This document shows positions 1 through 6,149 of a stretch of DNA of 50,059 nt, in pieces. This stretch comes from Bacteroidota bacterium (GTDB taxonomy: Bacteria; Bacteroidota; Bacteroidia; Flavobacteriales_F; PHOS-HE28), in contig JAFEAI010000171.1 in the NCBI GenBank assembly GCA_018266475.1, positions 1-50,059 of the forward strand, given 5' to 3'. Both the position numbers and the translations under genes were made by a program. The notes under the pieces were generated by a model. The model saw only the letters and a list, made by a program, of their open reading frames with translations, ran no database searches and had not been told where the DNA came from. Numbering within the stretch: the stretch's first letter is position 1; every line of letters begins with the position of its first letter.

Positions 1-253
1 CTTGCCCCAAGGTGCCCGGCACGATCGGGCCGGAAAGCTTGCTCCAATCGCGCGTGCTGTGGCAATCCATGCACACGGTGACGTGGTTGGCCAGGTACTG
101 CCCGCGCGCCACGCGCTCCGGCGTGGTCTCCACATGCAGGTCTTGGTGCAGCGGCACATCCGGCAATGCCGTGGTGATGTAGGTGATGCCGCCTGCAAGG
201 GCAAGCACTGCCACGGCAAGCAGCACCCCGGCAACCTTCAGCAGCGTCTTCAT
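1..253 (-). CDS. Monoheme c-type cytochrome, N-terminal part (runs off the window)
   Basis: This is the first 84 residues of a c-type cytochrome; the rest lies beyond the window edge. Residues 1-30 are a basic start followed by one hydrophobic segment (signal peptide or membrane anchor). The heme-binding motif CMDCH follows at residues 61-65, preceded by RGQYLANHV, which is typical of class I monoheme cytochromes. The protein should sit on the periplasmic side and carry electrons; its partner cannot be told from this fragment. An 8-bp-arm perfect palindrome lies 33 bp upstream of the ATG and could be an operator. Confidence 0.85.
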   Translation of the reverse strand, partial: MKTLLKVAGVLLAVAVLALAGGITYITTALPDVPLHQDLHVETTPERVARGQYLANHVTVCMDCHSTRDWSKLSGPIVPGTLGQ

Positions 254-285
254 GGCGGCCAATGCGTTTGGCCGAAAGCTAAGCG

Positions 286-302
286 CACTTGGCGGCCAAG
301 TG
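286..302. promoter_or_regulatory. Perfect palindrome upstream of the cytochrome gene
   Basis: The arms CACTTGGC and GCCAAGTG are perfect inverted repeats around a single central base. The site lies in the presumed promoter region of the minus-strand cytochrome gene. It could bind a dimeric regulator, but no cognate regulator is visible in the window. Confidence 0.3.
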
Positions 303-410
303 GGAAACCCGTCCAGGGTAAACGCATCTTCCTTGCGGCGCAAAACGCTGTATTCAGCAAATGTTCGTGGACGGTGGATAAAGCACCACCGGACCTTGGC
401 CAGTGCATGT

Positions 411-730
411 GCATGGCCACAGCGGGCTAAAGGCCCGCCAGCATGCCAGCCCGGGGCGAAGCTCCGGGCTGGCATGCGCCCCAAGCGCCAAGCGCTGAAG
501 GCGCGGCACATGCACTTCACGCATCACGCCCCAGCCTCCAGCAGGGACGGCGTTAAGCCTAATTGGATGTGCATGGCCACAGCGGGCTGAAGGCCCGCCA
601 GCATGCCAGCCCGGGGCGAAGCTCCGGGCTGGCATGCGCCCCAGGCACCAAGCGCTGAAGGCGCGGCACATGCGCTTCACGCCTCACGTCCCAGCCTCCA
701 GTAGCGCCGGCGTTAAGCCTAATTGGATGC
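411..730. repeat. 160-bp tandem duplication with long hairpin
   Basis: Two head-to-tail copies (411-570 and 571-730) have exactly the same length and differ at about a dozen positions. Each contains a small hairpin (GCGGGC / GCCCGC) and then a long one. In copy 1 the long hairpin has perfect 14-base arms GCATGCCAGCCCGG and CCGGGCTGGCATGC at 441-454 and 464-477; copy 2 has it at 601-637. Both copies end with a CCTAATTGGATG-type segment. No gene is visible in this stretch. It may be a non-autonomous mobile or structured repeat. Confidence 0.85.
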
Positions 731-765
731 GTTTGCCCATGAAACCCGTGCAATTTTGCAGGACC

Positions 766-933
766 ATGGCCGCTAAACGCATCACCAAAAAGGACCTGCT
801 GCAGATAGAGCAGGCGGCCGTGCGCCAAGCGCGAAAGGAGCAGGGCGCATTGGACGGGCGCTTCCGCGAAAAAGTGGAGAAGAACAAGAAGACCTACACG
901 CGAAAGGTGAAGCACAAGAAGAAAGGGAAGTGA
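766..933 (+). CDS. Small, highly basic conserved-type protein (55 aa)
   Basis: This is a 55-residue ORF rich in Lys and Arg, with a C-terminal run ending KVKHKKKGK. It has no membrane segment or signal peptide, and the central part looks helical (IEQAAVRQARKEQ). I do not recognise a named family. The charge would suit nucleic-acid binding, which is inference only. The ATG at 766 was chosen; an in-frame ATG at 739 would add nine residues. The gene stands alone between the 160-bp duplication and the palindromic-repeat region. Confidence 0.55.
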   Translation: MAAKRITKKDLLQIEQAAVRQARKEQGALDGRFREKVEKNKKTYTRKVKHKKKGK

Positions 934-966
934 GCGCAATGTGACATCCCCCCGTTCCCAATTGTT

Positions 967-1148
967 GGCGCGGATCTGCGATCCGTGACCAATTGTAGGG
1001 CGGATCTGCGATCCGTGACATGGATCTGAACCTCCGTTAGCGCGGATGTTCCATGAATTGCTGGCGCGGATCTGCGATCCGTGACCCTTGTTGGCACCCT
1101 TGCTGGCGCGGATCCCGCTAAGGCGGGACAGGTACTGCGATCCGTGAC
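967..1148. repeat. Cluster of four REP-like palindromes
   Basis: Four same-orientation copies of a short repeat with consensus GGCGCGGATCTGCGATCCG followed by TGAC lie at 967-989, 998-1019, 1063-1085 and 1105-1148. The core CGGATC-TGC-GATCCG is palindromic. The last copy is expanded in its centre by a second nested hairpin (CCCGCTAAGGCGGG) plus a few bases. Further copies lie around the RAYT gene in this window. The surrounding 400 bp have no gene. Confidence 0.85.
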
Positions 1149-1165
1149 TTGGATTTGTTGGGATT

Positions 1166-1303
1166 CTTGTTACCCTGCCGGAACACTACGCCCACAGCAG
1201 TGCCCGTGCGGAGGGCCGCCTGAAGATGGTTTATGATGAGCGATGAAGCGGCCGGAGGCCAAGGTGAAAGAGGGCATCCCGCAGCAGGCGGGATGCCGGG
1301 AGG
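1166..1303. repeat. 138-bp accessory-module repeat, copy 1
   Basis: This is the first of four equal-length copies. It runs from CTTGTTACCCTGCCGG to GATGCCGGGAGG and ends in a hairpin with 10-bp arms (GGCATCCCGC / GCGGGATGCC), which is perfect in this copy. Unlike the other three it lacks the 30-bp promoter-bearing extension at the 5' end. It lies 32 bp before the antitoxin ATG of the RelE/ParE-type module. A 26-codon frame ending in ...VYDER-stop is kept open through it. Confidence 0.85.
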
Positions 1304-1335
1304 TGCTTTACCTTTACGGCACGAAACCATCGGCC

Positions 1336-1602
1336 ATGACCGCAATCGACATCCGCACCGCCATTGAACGGGAGATCAAGACCATGCGCAGCGCATCGAA
1401 GCTGGAGCAGATCTTCGAGTACGTGTACCGGGTCAAGCATAACCAAGCGGAGCCGGATGAAGATGCCGAGTACAGCGCCAAGGAAGTGGCCGAACTGGAA
1501 AGGCGCTTTGAGGAGCTGGCCACCGGCACGGTGAAAGGCCACAGTGCGAAAGAGTCCATCCGCTTGATCCGCAAGGTGGGCAAGGCACTGGCCAAAGCAT
1601 GA
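1336..1602 (+). CDS. Antitoxin of a RelE/ParE-type toxin-antitoxin pair
   Basis: This 88-residue acidic and basic mixed helical protein has the segment YSAKEVAELERRFEELATG near the middle. It would neutralise the toxin by direct binding and probably repress its own promoter. Its TGA stop overlaps the toxin ATG (ATGA), the usual arrangement of such pairs. The ATG at 1336 was preferred over an upstream in-frame ATG at 1243, because the extra residues would be coded by the dispersed repeat. The function comes from the gene pairing and the downstream toxin, not from a strongly recognised antitoxin domain. Confidence 0.7.
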   Translation: MTAIDIRTAIEREIKTMRSASKLEQIFEYVYRVKHNQAEPDEDAEYSAKEVAELERRFEELATGTVKGHSAKESIRLIRKVGKALAKA

Positions 1603-1892
1603 AGTATGTGCTGGATGTTCACCCCAGGGTGATCAAGGAGGCTGCTATCATCTATGCTTATCGGGAGGGAGAGAAGAAGGGATCCGGTGATCGCTTCATC
1701 GATGCCTTGGTGGATTGCTATGCTCGGATCACTGCCAACCCGTATGGTTGTCAAATACGCTTCGGCGAGTTCCGCCACGTGATGTTGCACAGGCTCAGAT
1801 ACAGGCTCGTCTATCGCGTGGAAGGAACTGTGGTCTACGTGGTGCAAGTGCGCCACACCAACCGCAAGCCCAGCAAGAAGTTCGGGCCGTAG
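1599..1892 (+). CDS. RelE/ParE family toxin
   Basis: This 97-residue protein has the family plan: an N-terminal helical part (HPRVIKEAAIIYAYREGEKKGSGDRF), then strands including FRHVMLHRLRYRLVYRVEG and the C-terminal VVYVVQVRHTNRKP. The family contains ribosome-dependent mRNA interferases (RelE) and gyrase poisons (ParE); sequence reading alone does not decide between them. It overlaps the antitoxin by 4 bp, so the two are translationally coupled. The pair follows repeat copy 1 and is followed by another REP-like palindrome. Confidence 0.85.
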   Translation: MKYVLDVHPRVIKEAAIIYAYREGEKKGSGDRFIDALVDCYARITANPYGCQIRFGEFRHVMLHRLRYRLVYRVEGTVVYVVQVRHTNRKPSKKFGP

Positions 1893-1915
1893 CTCACTTC
1901 ACTGACTGAATTGCT

Positions 1916-1938
1916 GGCGCGGATCTGCGATCCGTGAC
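1916..1938 (+). repeat. REP-like palindrome, single copy
   Basis: This is a full copy of the GGCGCGGATCTGCGATCCG plus TGAC repeat, 23 bp behind the RelE/ParE toxin stop. It is in the same orientation as the upstream cluster. The next 60 bp hold two more GC-rich hairpins (CCCGC-loop-GCGGG and CCGCC-TCG-GGCGG) that recur elsewhere in the island. Confidence 0.8.
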
Positions 1939-1998
1939 CTGGATGCCCCGCTTGGCAGCGGGATGCCCTACACTGCATCCGCCTCGGGCGGGCTCCCG

Positions 1999-2060
1999 AT
2001 CCCGGCGCTCGGCTTAACCAGTAATGTCAATGATCTGCCGAGTGCCCAGCACTTAATCCG
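1999..2060. repeat. 62-bp hairpin module A, copy 1
   Basis: This module recurs at 3561-3622 and, with a diverged 3' end, at 3802-3853. Its core is a stem of GGCGCTCGGC and GCCGAGTGCC (one mismatch) around a 23-nt AT-richer loop containing TTAACCAGTAAT. It sits directly upstream of the promoter-bearing repeat copy 2. I see no coding potential in it. Confidence 0.75.
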
Positions 2061-2078
2061 TCTCAGGCGGCCCCCCGG

Positions 2079-2246
2079 TACCTTCACACTCCGCCGATTA
2101 TTGAGGTCCTTGTTACCCTGCCGGAGCACTACGCCCACGGCAGTGCCCATGCGGAGGGCCGGTTGAAGATGGTTTATGATGAGCGATGAGCAGGCCGGCG
2201 GCCAAGGCGGAAGTGGGCATCCCGCAGCAGGCGGGACGCCGGGAGG
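2079..2246. repeat. 168-bp accessory-module repeat with promoter box, copy 2
   Basis: The 3' 138 bp (from 2109) match copy 1 without gaps. The 5' 30 bp are shared with copies 3 and 4 and begin with TACCTTCA, which resembles the -7 box seen before many genes in this window. The hairpin arms near the 3' end carry one mismatch here (A against C). The repeat ends 70 bp before the antitoxin of the VapBC-like pair and so probably supplies its promoter. Confidence 0.85.
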
Positions 2247-2316
2247 GGGAAGCCTTGGCGTTGTCACTCCGATCGGGTAGCACAGCCGTAACTTTACCGC
2301 ACTGAACCAAAGTTCG

Positions 2317-2487
2317 ATGACCACCATCCTCACGCCGACCACGACGCGCAAGCAGCTCGCGGCCTTGCTCAAGCGTACGCGCAAACGCAAGCGCAGAGGC
2401 GTGGACGTGAAGAGCTTTAGCGGAACGATTTCGCTGAACGAAGATCCGATGGTGATCCAGAGGCGTATGCGCGATGAGTGGAAGTAG
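2317..2487 (+). CDS. VapB-like antitoxin of a PIN-domain toxin
   Basis: This 56-residue protein starts with a very basic segment (RKQLAALLKRTRKRKRRG), which would bind DNA. It ends with a toxin-binding tail of the type GTISLNEDPMVIQRRMRDEW, similar to tails seen in Bacteroidota antitoxins paired with PIN toxins. It overlaps the toxin gene by 14 bp in another frame, which indicates translational coupling. The assignment rests on size, charge layout and gene order. Confidence 0.75.
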   Translation: MTTILTPTTTRKQLAALLKRTRKRKRRGVDVKSFSGTISLNEDPMVIQRRMRDEWK

Positions 2488-2848
2488 GTTCCTGCTGGAC
2501 ACGAACATCGTGCTGCGCGTCCTGAATGGCAATGAGGGCTTGAACAACCTGCTGGACGACCAGGACCTTTACTTGGCACAGATCAGCCAGTTGGAACTAC
2601 TGAGCTATCCGAAGATCACCGAAACCGAAACGTTGTCGATCCAGCGGTTTATCGCGCAGATGCCCATCGTGGAGATCAACGCGACGATCATGCAAGAGAC
2701 GATCCGCTTGCGCAAGACCTACAATATCGGTTTGCCGGATGCCATCATCGCGGCCAGTGCGCTCTTCCTTGATATCCCCTTGATCACTACGGACAAGGGC
2801 TTCAAGCGTGTAGAGAAAGAGATCGAGCTGTATCTGTACACACTATAA
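2474..2848 (+). CDS. vapC: VapC-type PIN-domain ribonuclease toxin
   Basis: This 124-residue protein has the complete PIN acidic set: D9 in LLDTNI, E41 in ISQLELLSY, D89 in GLPDAIIAASA and D107 in TTDKGF. PIN toxins of this kind are Mg-dependent RNases that cleave tRNA or rRNA when the antitoxin is lost. Length and motifs are normal, so the toxin looks intact. The gene lies inside the antitoxin-toxin pair headed by repeat copy 2. Confidence 0.9.
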   Translation: MSGSRFLLDTNIVLRVLNGNEGLNNLLDDQDLYLAQISQLELLSYPKITETETLSIQRFIAQMPIVEINATIMQETIRLRKTYNIGLPDAIIAASALFLDIPLITTDKGFKRVEKEIELYLYTL

Positions 2849-2988
2849 GCAAGAATGCGTTACGTGCAGGGTCCCCAATGCGGATCTTGCGTCATTGCAC
2901 CCAACACGCACTCGGATGCCCGTTGATCACTGTGTCCCGCTTGGCAGCGGGATGCCCTGCACTGTATCCGCCTCGGGCGGGCTCCTGC

Positions 2989-3156
2989 TACCTTCACACT
3001 TCGCCGATTATTGTGGTCCTTGTTACCTTGCCGGAGCATTACGCCCACAGCAGTGCCCATGCGGAGGGCCGGATGAGGATGTTTTACGATGAGCGATGAG
3101 CAGGCCGGTGGCCAAGGTAGAAGAGGGCATCCCGCAGCAGGCGGGACGCCGGGAGG
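2989..3156. repeat. 168-bp accessory-module repeat with promoter box, copy 3
   Basis: This copy has the same layout and exact length as copy 2, again starting with TACCTTCA and ending with the GGCATCCCGC hairpin. It is preceded by a CCCGCTTGGCAGCGGG-type hairpin and CCGCC-TCG-GGCGG. It ends 26 bp before the ORF6N gene fragment. Copies 3 and 4 are closest to each other in sequence. Confidence 0.85.
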
Positions 3157-3182
3157 GGACCGGTTCCATCCAGGGGGATGAA

Positions 3183-3560
3183 ATGCCGCGACACACTACG
3201 TTTACCAACGACATGAGCAAGAGCACGAAGCAACATCCGACCATTGCTGATGAGCTGGTGATGGGTAAGATCTACACGATACGCGGCGTGAAAGTGATGC
3301 TGGACCGGGACCTGGCGGACCTGTACGGGTTGGATACCAAAAGGCTGAAAGAAGCGGTCAGGCGGAACAAGGAACGTTTCCCCGAGGACTTCATGTTCGA
3401 GATGAACGCCGACGAGTTCCAAAATTGGAGGACGCAGATTGCGACCTCCAATCCGGGGGACCGGATGGGCTTGCGCTACGCCCCGTTCTGCTTCACCGAA
3501 CACGGCGTACTGATGCTCCCCAACCCGCCGCTCGGGTGTAAACGTGCGGCCCTAACGTGA
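3183..3560 (+). pseudogene. ORF6N-domain protein, N-terminal fragment
   Basis: The ORF6N domain (a DNA-binding domain of phage and accessory proteins) is clear from IRGVKVMLDRDLADLYG through LKEAVRRNKERFPEDFMFE to FCFTEHGVLML. Full-length relatives continue with a conserved segment and a C-terminal region; here the reading frame leaves the family at LML. It then runs into a dispersed repeat (3518 onward) before stopping at 3560. The gene is therefore cut at the repeat boundary and probably non-functional. An alternative start is the ATG at 3213 (MSKSTK). Confidence 0.8.
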
Positions 3561-3622
3561 ATCCCGGCGCTCGGCTTAACCAGTAATGTCAATGATCTGC
3601 CGAGTGCCCAGCACTTAATCCG
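3518..3622. repeat. Extended hairpin module A, copy 2 (truncates the ORF6N gene)
   Basis: The module begins with CCCCAACCCG, continues through GCTCGGGTGTAAACG and GGCCCTAACG, and then carries the 62-bp hairpin unit seen at 1999. A near-identical extended copy starts at 3761. The left border coincides with the point where the ORF6N protein departs from its family. It therefore marks an insertion or a recombination junction. Confidence 0.75.
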
Positions 3623-3760
3623 CCTCAGGCGGGCTCCTGCTACTTTCGTCATTCCATGAGTGAACACCTCCCACTAGCGCGTGTGTCCACGCATGTGCCC
3701 GCCACCCCCCCTGCGCCACCCCCCCCTGAAAAAACCCTTCTGAATTTCGCTGCAGCCATG

Positions 3761-3853
3761 CCCCAACCCGCGCTCGGGTGTAAACGCGCGGCCCTAACGC
3801 AATCCCGGCGCTCGGCTTAACCAGTAATTCCAATGATCTGCCGAGTGCCCGGC
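3761..3853. repeat. Extended hairpin module A, copy 3
   Basis: This shares the CCCCAACCCG start and the GGCGCTCGGC / GCCGAGTGCC stem with the copy at 3518, then diverges. It is followed at about 3870-3900 by a TGAGC...GCTTGCCGAAGGG-type hairpin common in environmental genomes. Between copies 2 and 3 (3623-3760) I see a C-rich stretch, a TACTTTCG box and no gene. Confidence 0.7.
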
Positions 3854-3916
3854 CCACCAACCGCCACACCCTGAGCCCTGAGCTTGCCGAAGGGTCGAAG
3901 GGCGGCGGGCTCCTGC

Positions 3917-4084
3917 TACCTTCACACTTCGCCGATTATTGGGATCCTTGTTACCTTGCCGGAGCACTACGCCCACGGCAGTGCCCATGCGGAGGGCCGG
4001 ATGAGGATGTTTTACGATGAGCGATGAGCAGGCCGGTGGCCAAGGTGAAAGAGGGCATCCCGCAGCAGGCGGGACGCCGGGAGG
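3917..4084. repeat. 168-bp accessory-module repeat with promoter box, copy 4
   Basis: This is a full-length copy with TACCTTCA at its 5' end and the GGCATCCCGC-type hairpin at its 3' end. It lies 108 bp before the AAA/DUF4143 gene, which also has its own promoter-like 39-nt element closer to the start. All four copies are on the same strand as the gene they precede. Confidence 0.85.
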
Positions 4085-4151
4085 GGATGCCTGTGGTAAC
4101 ATGGGATTGAAACAAGACGGTGTGGCCAAGCTCGCTGCGGGCTCAGGAATC

Positions 4152-4190
4152 GATTGTACAATTGTGGGGATGAATCCTATATTTGTACAA
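4152..4190 (+). promoter_or_regulatory. 39-nt promoter-like element, upstream copy
   Basis: The element starts GATTGTAC and ends TTGTACAA. It contains TATATTTG (4178-4185), a perfect TAnnTTTG -7 box, with a TTG 21 bp upstream (4155-4157). The two TTGTAC-type motifs at the ends are partly palindromic and could bind a dimer. It ends 2 bp before the ATG of the ATPase gene, so any transcript would be nearly leaderless. A matching 39-nt copy lies behind the gene at 5416. Confidence 0.7.
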
Positions 4191-4192
4191 CC

Positions 4193-5350
4193 ATGATCAA
4201 AAGGGAAATGACGGCCCTGCTTCGGACCGGAGTCCGGGAGATGCCGGTGGTGACCGTCACCGGGCCTCGCCAATCGGGCAAAACCACCTTGGTGCGCGAA
4301 ACACTGCCCAAGTACGGCTACGTGAACCTGGAACGCAAGGACCTTCGTGAAGAGGCGATGGCCGACCCGGTGGGCATGCTGGAGCGGCTGGGCGACAAGG
4401 TGATCCTGGACGAGGTGCAGCACGCTCCGGACCTGCTGTCCTATATCCAAGTGCGGGTGGATGAAAAGCGAAAGAACGGGCAATATGTGCTCACCGGTTC
4501 GCAAAACCTGCTGCTGTTGGAGAAAGTGAGCCAGTCCCTGGCCGGGCGTACCTACGTGCTGCACCTGCTTCCGTTGAGTGCGCGGGAACTCCACAAAGCG
4601 GGCCTGTTGGACAAGGACCCGTGGACATGGGTGTACAAGGGCGGTTACCCGGCCATGGCCGTAGGTCCGGCCCGGCGTGGCAACTGGCTTCAGTCCTACA
4701 TCGAGACGTACGTGCAGCGCGATGTAAGGCAAGTGCTCAACGTGCAGGACCTGGACCGTTTCGGGCGCTTCATCACCCTTTGCGCCGCCCGTATCGGCCA
4801 GCTCTGGAACCAAAGTAGTGTGGCCACCGAGCTCGGGGTGGACGCCACGACGATAAGCCGTTGGCTCAGCCTGCTGCAGAGCAGCTACATCGTGTTCAAG
4901 CTGCAACCGCACCACCGCAACTATAATAAGCGCCTGGTGAAGACCCCGAAGTTGTATTTCCACGATACCGGCCTGGCGTGCAATCTGCTGGGCATCCCAT
5001 CGCCGTCCGCCCTTGCGCTCCATTGGATGAAGGGCCCGTTGTTGGAGAATGCCATCGTGGCCGATCGGCTTAAGGCGCGGTACAACGCGGGGCTTGCACC
5101 GGGGATCAGTTTTTGGCGCGACAACCATGGCCATGAGATCGATCTGCTGGAGGAGGGCAACCCCATGCACGCTATTGAAGTGAAGGCGGGCAGCACCTTG
5201 ACCACGGACATGCGCTCCGGACTTGAATGGTACCGCGACCTTGTTGACAAGGTCCCGCGTTGCACGTTGGTATATCTTGGTGATGTGAGCTCTGCGCGGA
5301 ACGGAATCGCGGTTGCCAACTGGCGGAAATTCCTGACGGGGAAGGGGTGA
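4193..5350 (+). CDS. AAA family ATPase with DUF4143 (AAA_14/DUF4143 protein)
   Basis: This 385-residue protein has an N-terminal P-loop ATPase domain with Walker A GPRQSGKTT (24-32) and Walker B VILDEV (70-75). The C-terminal DUF4143 region contains a PD-(D/E)XK-like pattern (D317 in HEIDLL, then E329-V-K331). Proteins of this family are common, often multicopy and without a settled function; some resemble helicase loaders or nuclease-linked ATPases. All visible motifs are intact. The ATG at 4193 directly follows the promoter-like element, and the longer in-frame extension upstream would start inside it. The gene is the fourth cargo of the repeat-headed array. Confidence 0.9.
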   Translation: MIKREMTALLRTGVREMPVVTVTGPRQSGKTTLVRETLPKYGYVNLERKDLREEAMADPVGMLERLGDKVILDEVQHAPDLLSYIQVRVDEKRKNGQYVLTGSQNLLLLEKVSQSLAGRTYVLHLLPLSARELHKAGLLDKDPWTWVYKGGYPAMAVGPARRGNWLQSYIETYVQRDVRQVLNVQDLDRFGRFITLCAARIGQLWNQSSVATELGVDATTISRWLSLLQSSYIVFKLQPHHRNYNKRLVKTPKLYFHDTGLACNLLGIPSPSALALHWMKGPLLENAIVADRLKARYNAGLAPGISFWRDNHGHEIDLLEEGNPMHAIEVKAGSTLTTDMRSGLEWYRDLVDKVPRCTLVYLGDVSSARNGIAVANWRKFLTGKG

Positions 5351-5415
5351 GCCGGGCTGATGGTATTGTGGAGCGCTTGGGAAGGCGGGGGATCCCGGCC
5401 GGAACGGCTGATTTG

Positions 5416-5454
5416 GATTGTACGAATATGGGGTATAATCCTATGATTGTACAA
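5416..5454 (+). promoter_or_regulatory. 39-nt promoter-like element, downstream copy
   Basis: This copy has the same length as the element at 4152 and matches it at 31 of 39 positions, including GATTGTAC at the start, ATCCTAT in the middle and TTGTACAA at the end. Its -7 box is TATGATTG. No ATPase gene follows it. It therefore looks like an orphan promoter left after loss of a second gene copy, or like one border of the ATPase unit. Confidence 0.6.
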
Positions 5455-5531
5455 GAAGAATTGCATCCGACGGTCGCCGGCGCCAGATCAAAGAATGCCC
5501 CCGGTTAGCGCGGGATGTTCGATGAATTGTT

Positions 5532-5575
5532 GGCGCGGATCCCGCTAAGGCGGGACAGGTACTGCGATCCGTGAC
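5532..5575 (+). repeat. REP-like palindrome with nested hairpin, just upstream of the RAYT
   Basis: This copy is split in the middle by CCCGCTAAGGCGGG plus ACAGGTAC, exactly like the copy at 1105-1148. Both also share a preceding GTTAGCGCGG-type segment. It ends 25 bp before the RAYT start codon, so it lies in the transposase leader region. Confidence 0.8.
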
Positions 5576-5588
5576 CTGGATCAACCCT

Positions 5589-5596
5589 TACTTTTA
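5589..5596 (+). promoter_or_regulatory. Possible -7 box of the RAYT gene
   Basis: TACTTTTA fits the TAnnTTTG type with one mismatch and lies 4 bp before the GTG start codon. If used, the mRNA would be leaderless. Confidence 0.35.
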
Positions 5597-5600
5597 TCTC

Positions 5601-6134
5601 GTGAGCCGCAAGTACAAGATCCATGACCAGGAAGACCTGCACTTCTTGACCTACACTGTCGTGGACTGGGTGGATGCGTTGAGCCGTCCCCAATACAAGG
5701 ATGTGATCGTGGAGAGCTTGGCGCATTGCCAACGCGAAAAAGGGCTACTGCTCTATGCGTGGGTGATCATGAGCAATCATGTTCACCTTATTGCAAAGGC
5801 ACATGGGGGGAACAAGCTGGAGGATATCATGCGGGACCACAAGAAGTTTACTGCCAAGGCAATGATAAAGGCCATCGCCGGTAATCATCAAGAGAGCCGC
5901 AAAGAGTGGATGTTGCCATTGCTGCGTGAACGCGATGGATCGATCCACTTCTGGCAGCACGATATCCACCCGGTCTGGCTACGCAGCCCGGAGGCGATCA
6001 TGACCAATTTGAACTACATCCACATGAATCCGGTGAAGGAAGGATTGGTAGATGAGCCTCACGACTACAGGTATTCAAGCGCAAAGGCCTATGCGGGGAT
6101 GCCCGCGATGTTGAAAGTGGAAATTTTGATGTAA
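5601..6134 (+). CDS. REP-associated tyrosine transposase (RAYT, Y1/IS200-like)
   Basis: This 177-residue single-strand DNA transposase of the Y1 family has the HUH metal-binding motif in SNHVHLI (His60, His62). A candidate nucleophile is Tyr139 in NYIHMNPVKEGLV, the segment where RAYTs carry it. RAYTs cut and join REP palindromes rather than ordinary IS ends. The GTG at 5601 was chosen because the following residues SRKYKIHDQEDLHFLTY match the usual N-terminus of Bacteroidota members; an upstream GTG at 5571 would lie inside a palindromic repeat. The gene is flanked by palindromes of one family on both sides. Confidence 0.9.
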   Translation: MSRKYKIHDQEDLHFLTYTVVDWVDALSRPQYKDVIVESLAHCQREKGLLLYAWVIMSNHVHLIAKAHGGNKLEDIMRDHKKFTAKAMIKAIAGNHQESRKEWMLPLLRERDGSIHFWQHDIHPVWLRSPEAIMTNLNYIHMNPVKEGLVDEPHDYRYSSAKAYAGMPAMLKVEILM

Positions 6135-6149
6135 TGAGTGGGTGGCACG

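Noticed and set aside
2860-3099. Small ORFs over the repeat-rich gap after the PIN toxin
   Set aside because: They consist mostly of repeat sequence. The only conserved part is the 26-codon frame reported separately.
1166-4084. Integron with attC sites
   Set aside because: A GCTTAAC word in module A fits the RYYYAAC box, but I found no matching GTTRRRY partner at attC spacing. No integrase gene is in the window. A cassette-like origin remains open, but not as a classical integron.
3794-5170. 458-aa minus-strand ORF opposite the AAA/DUF4143 gene
   Set aside because: It is a shadow of the plus-strand gene, which has intact Walker motifs. The minus frame shows no domain and runs across repeats.
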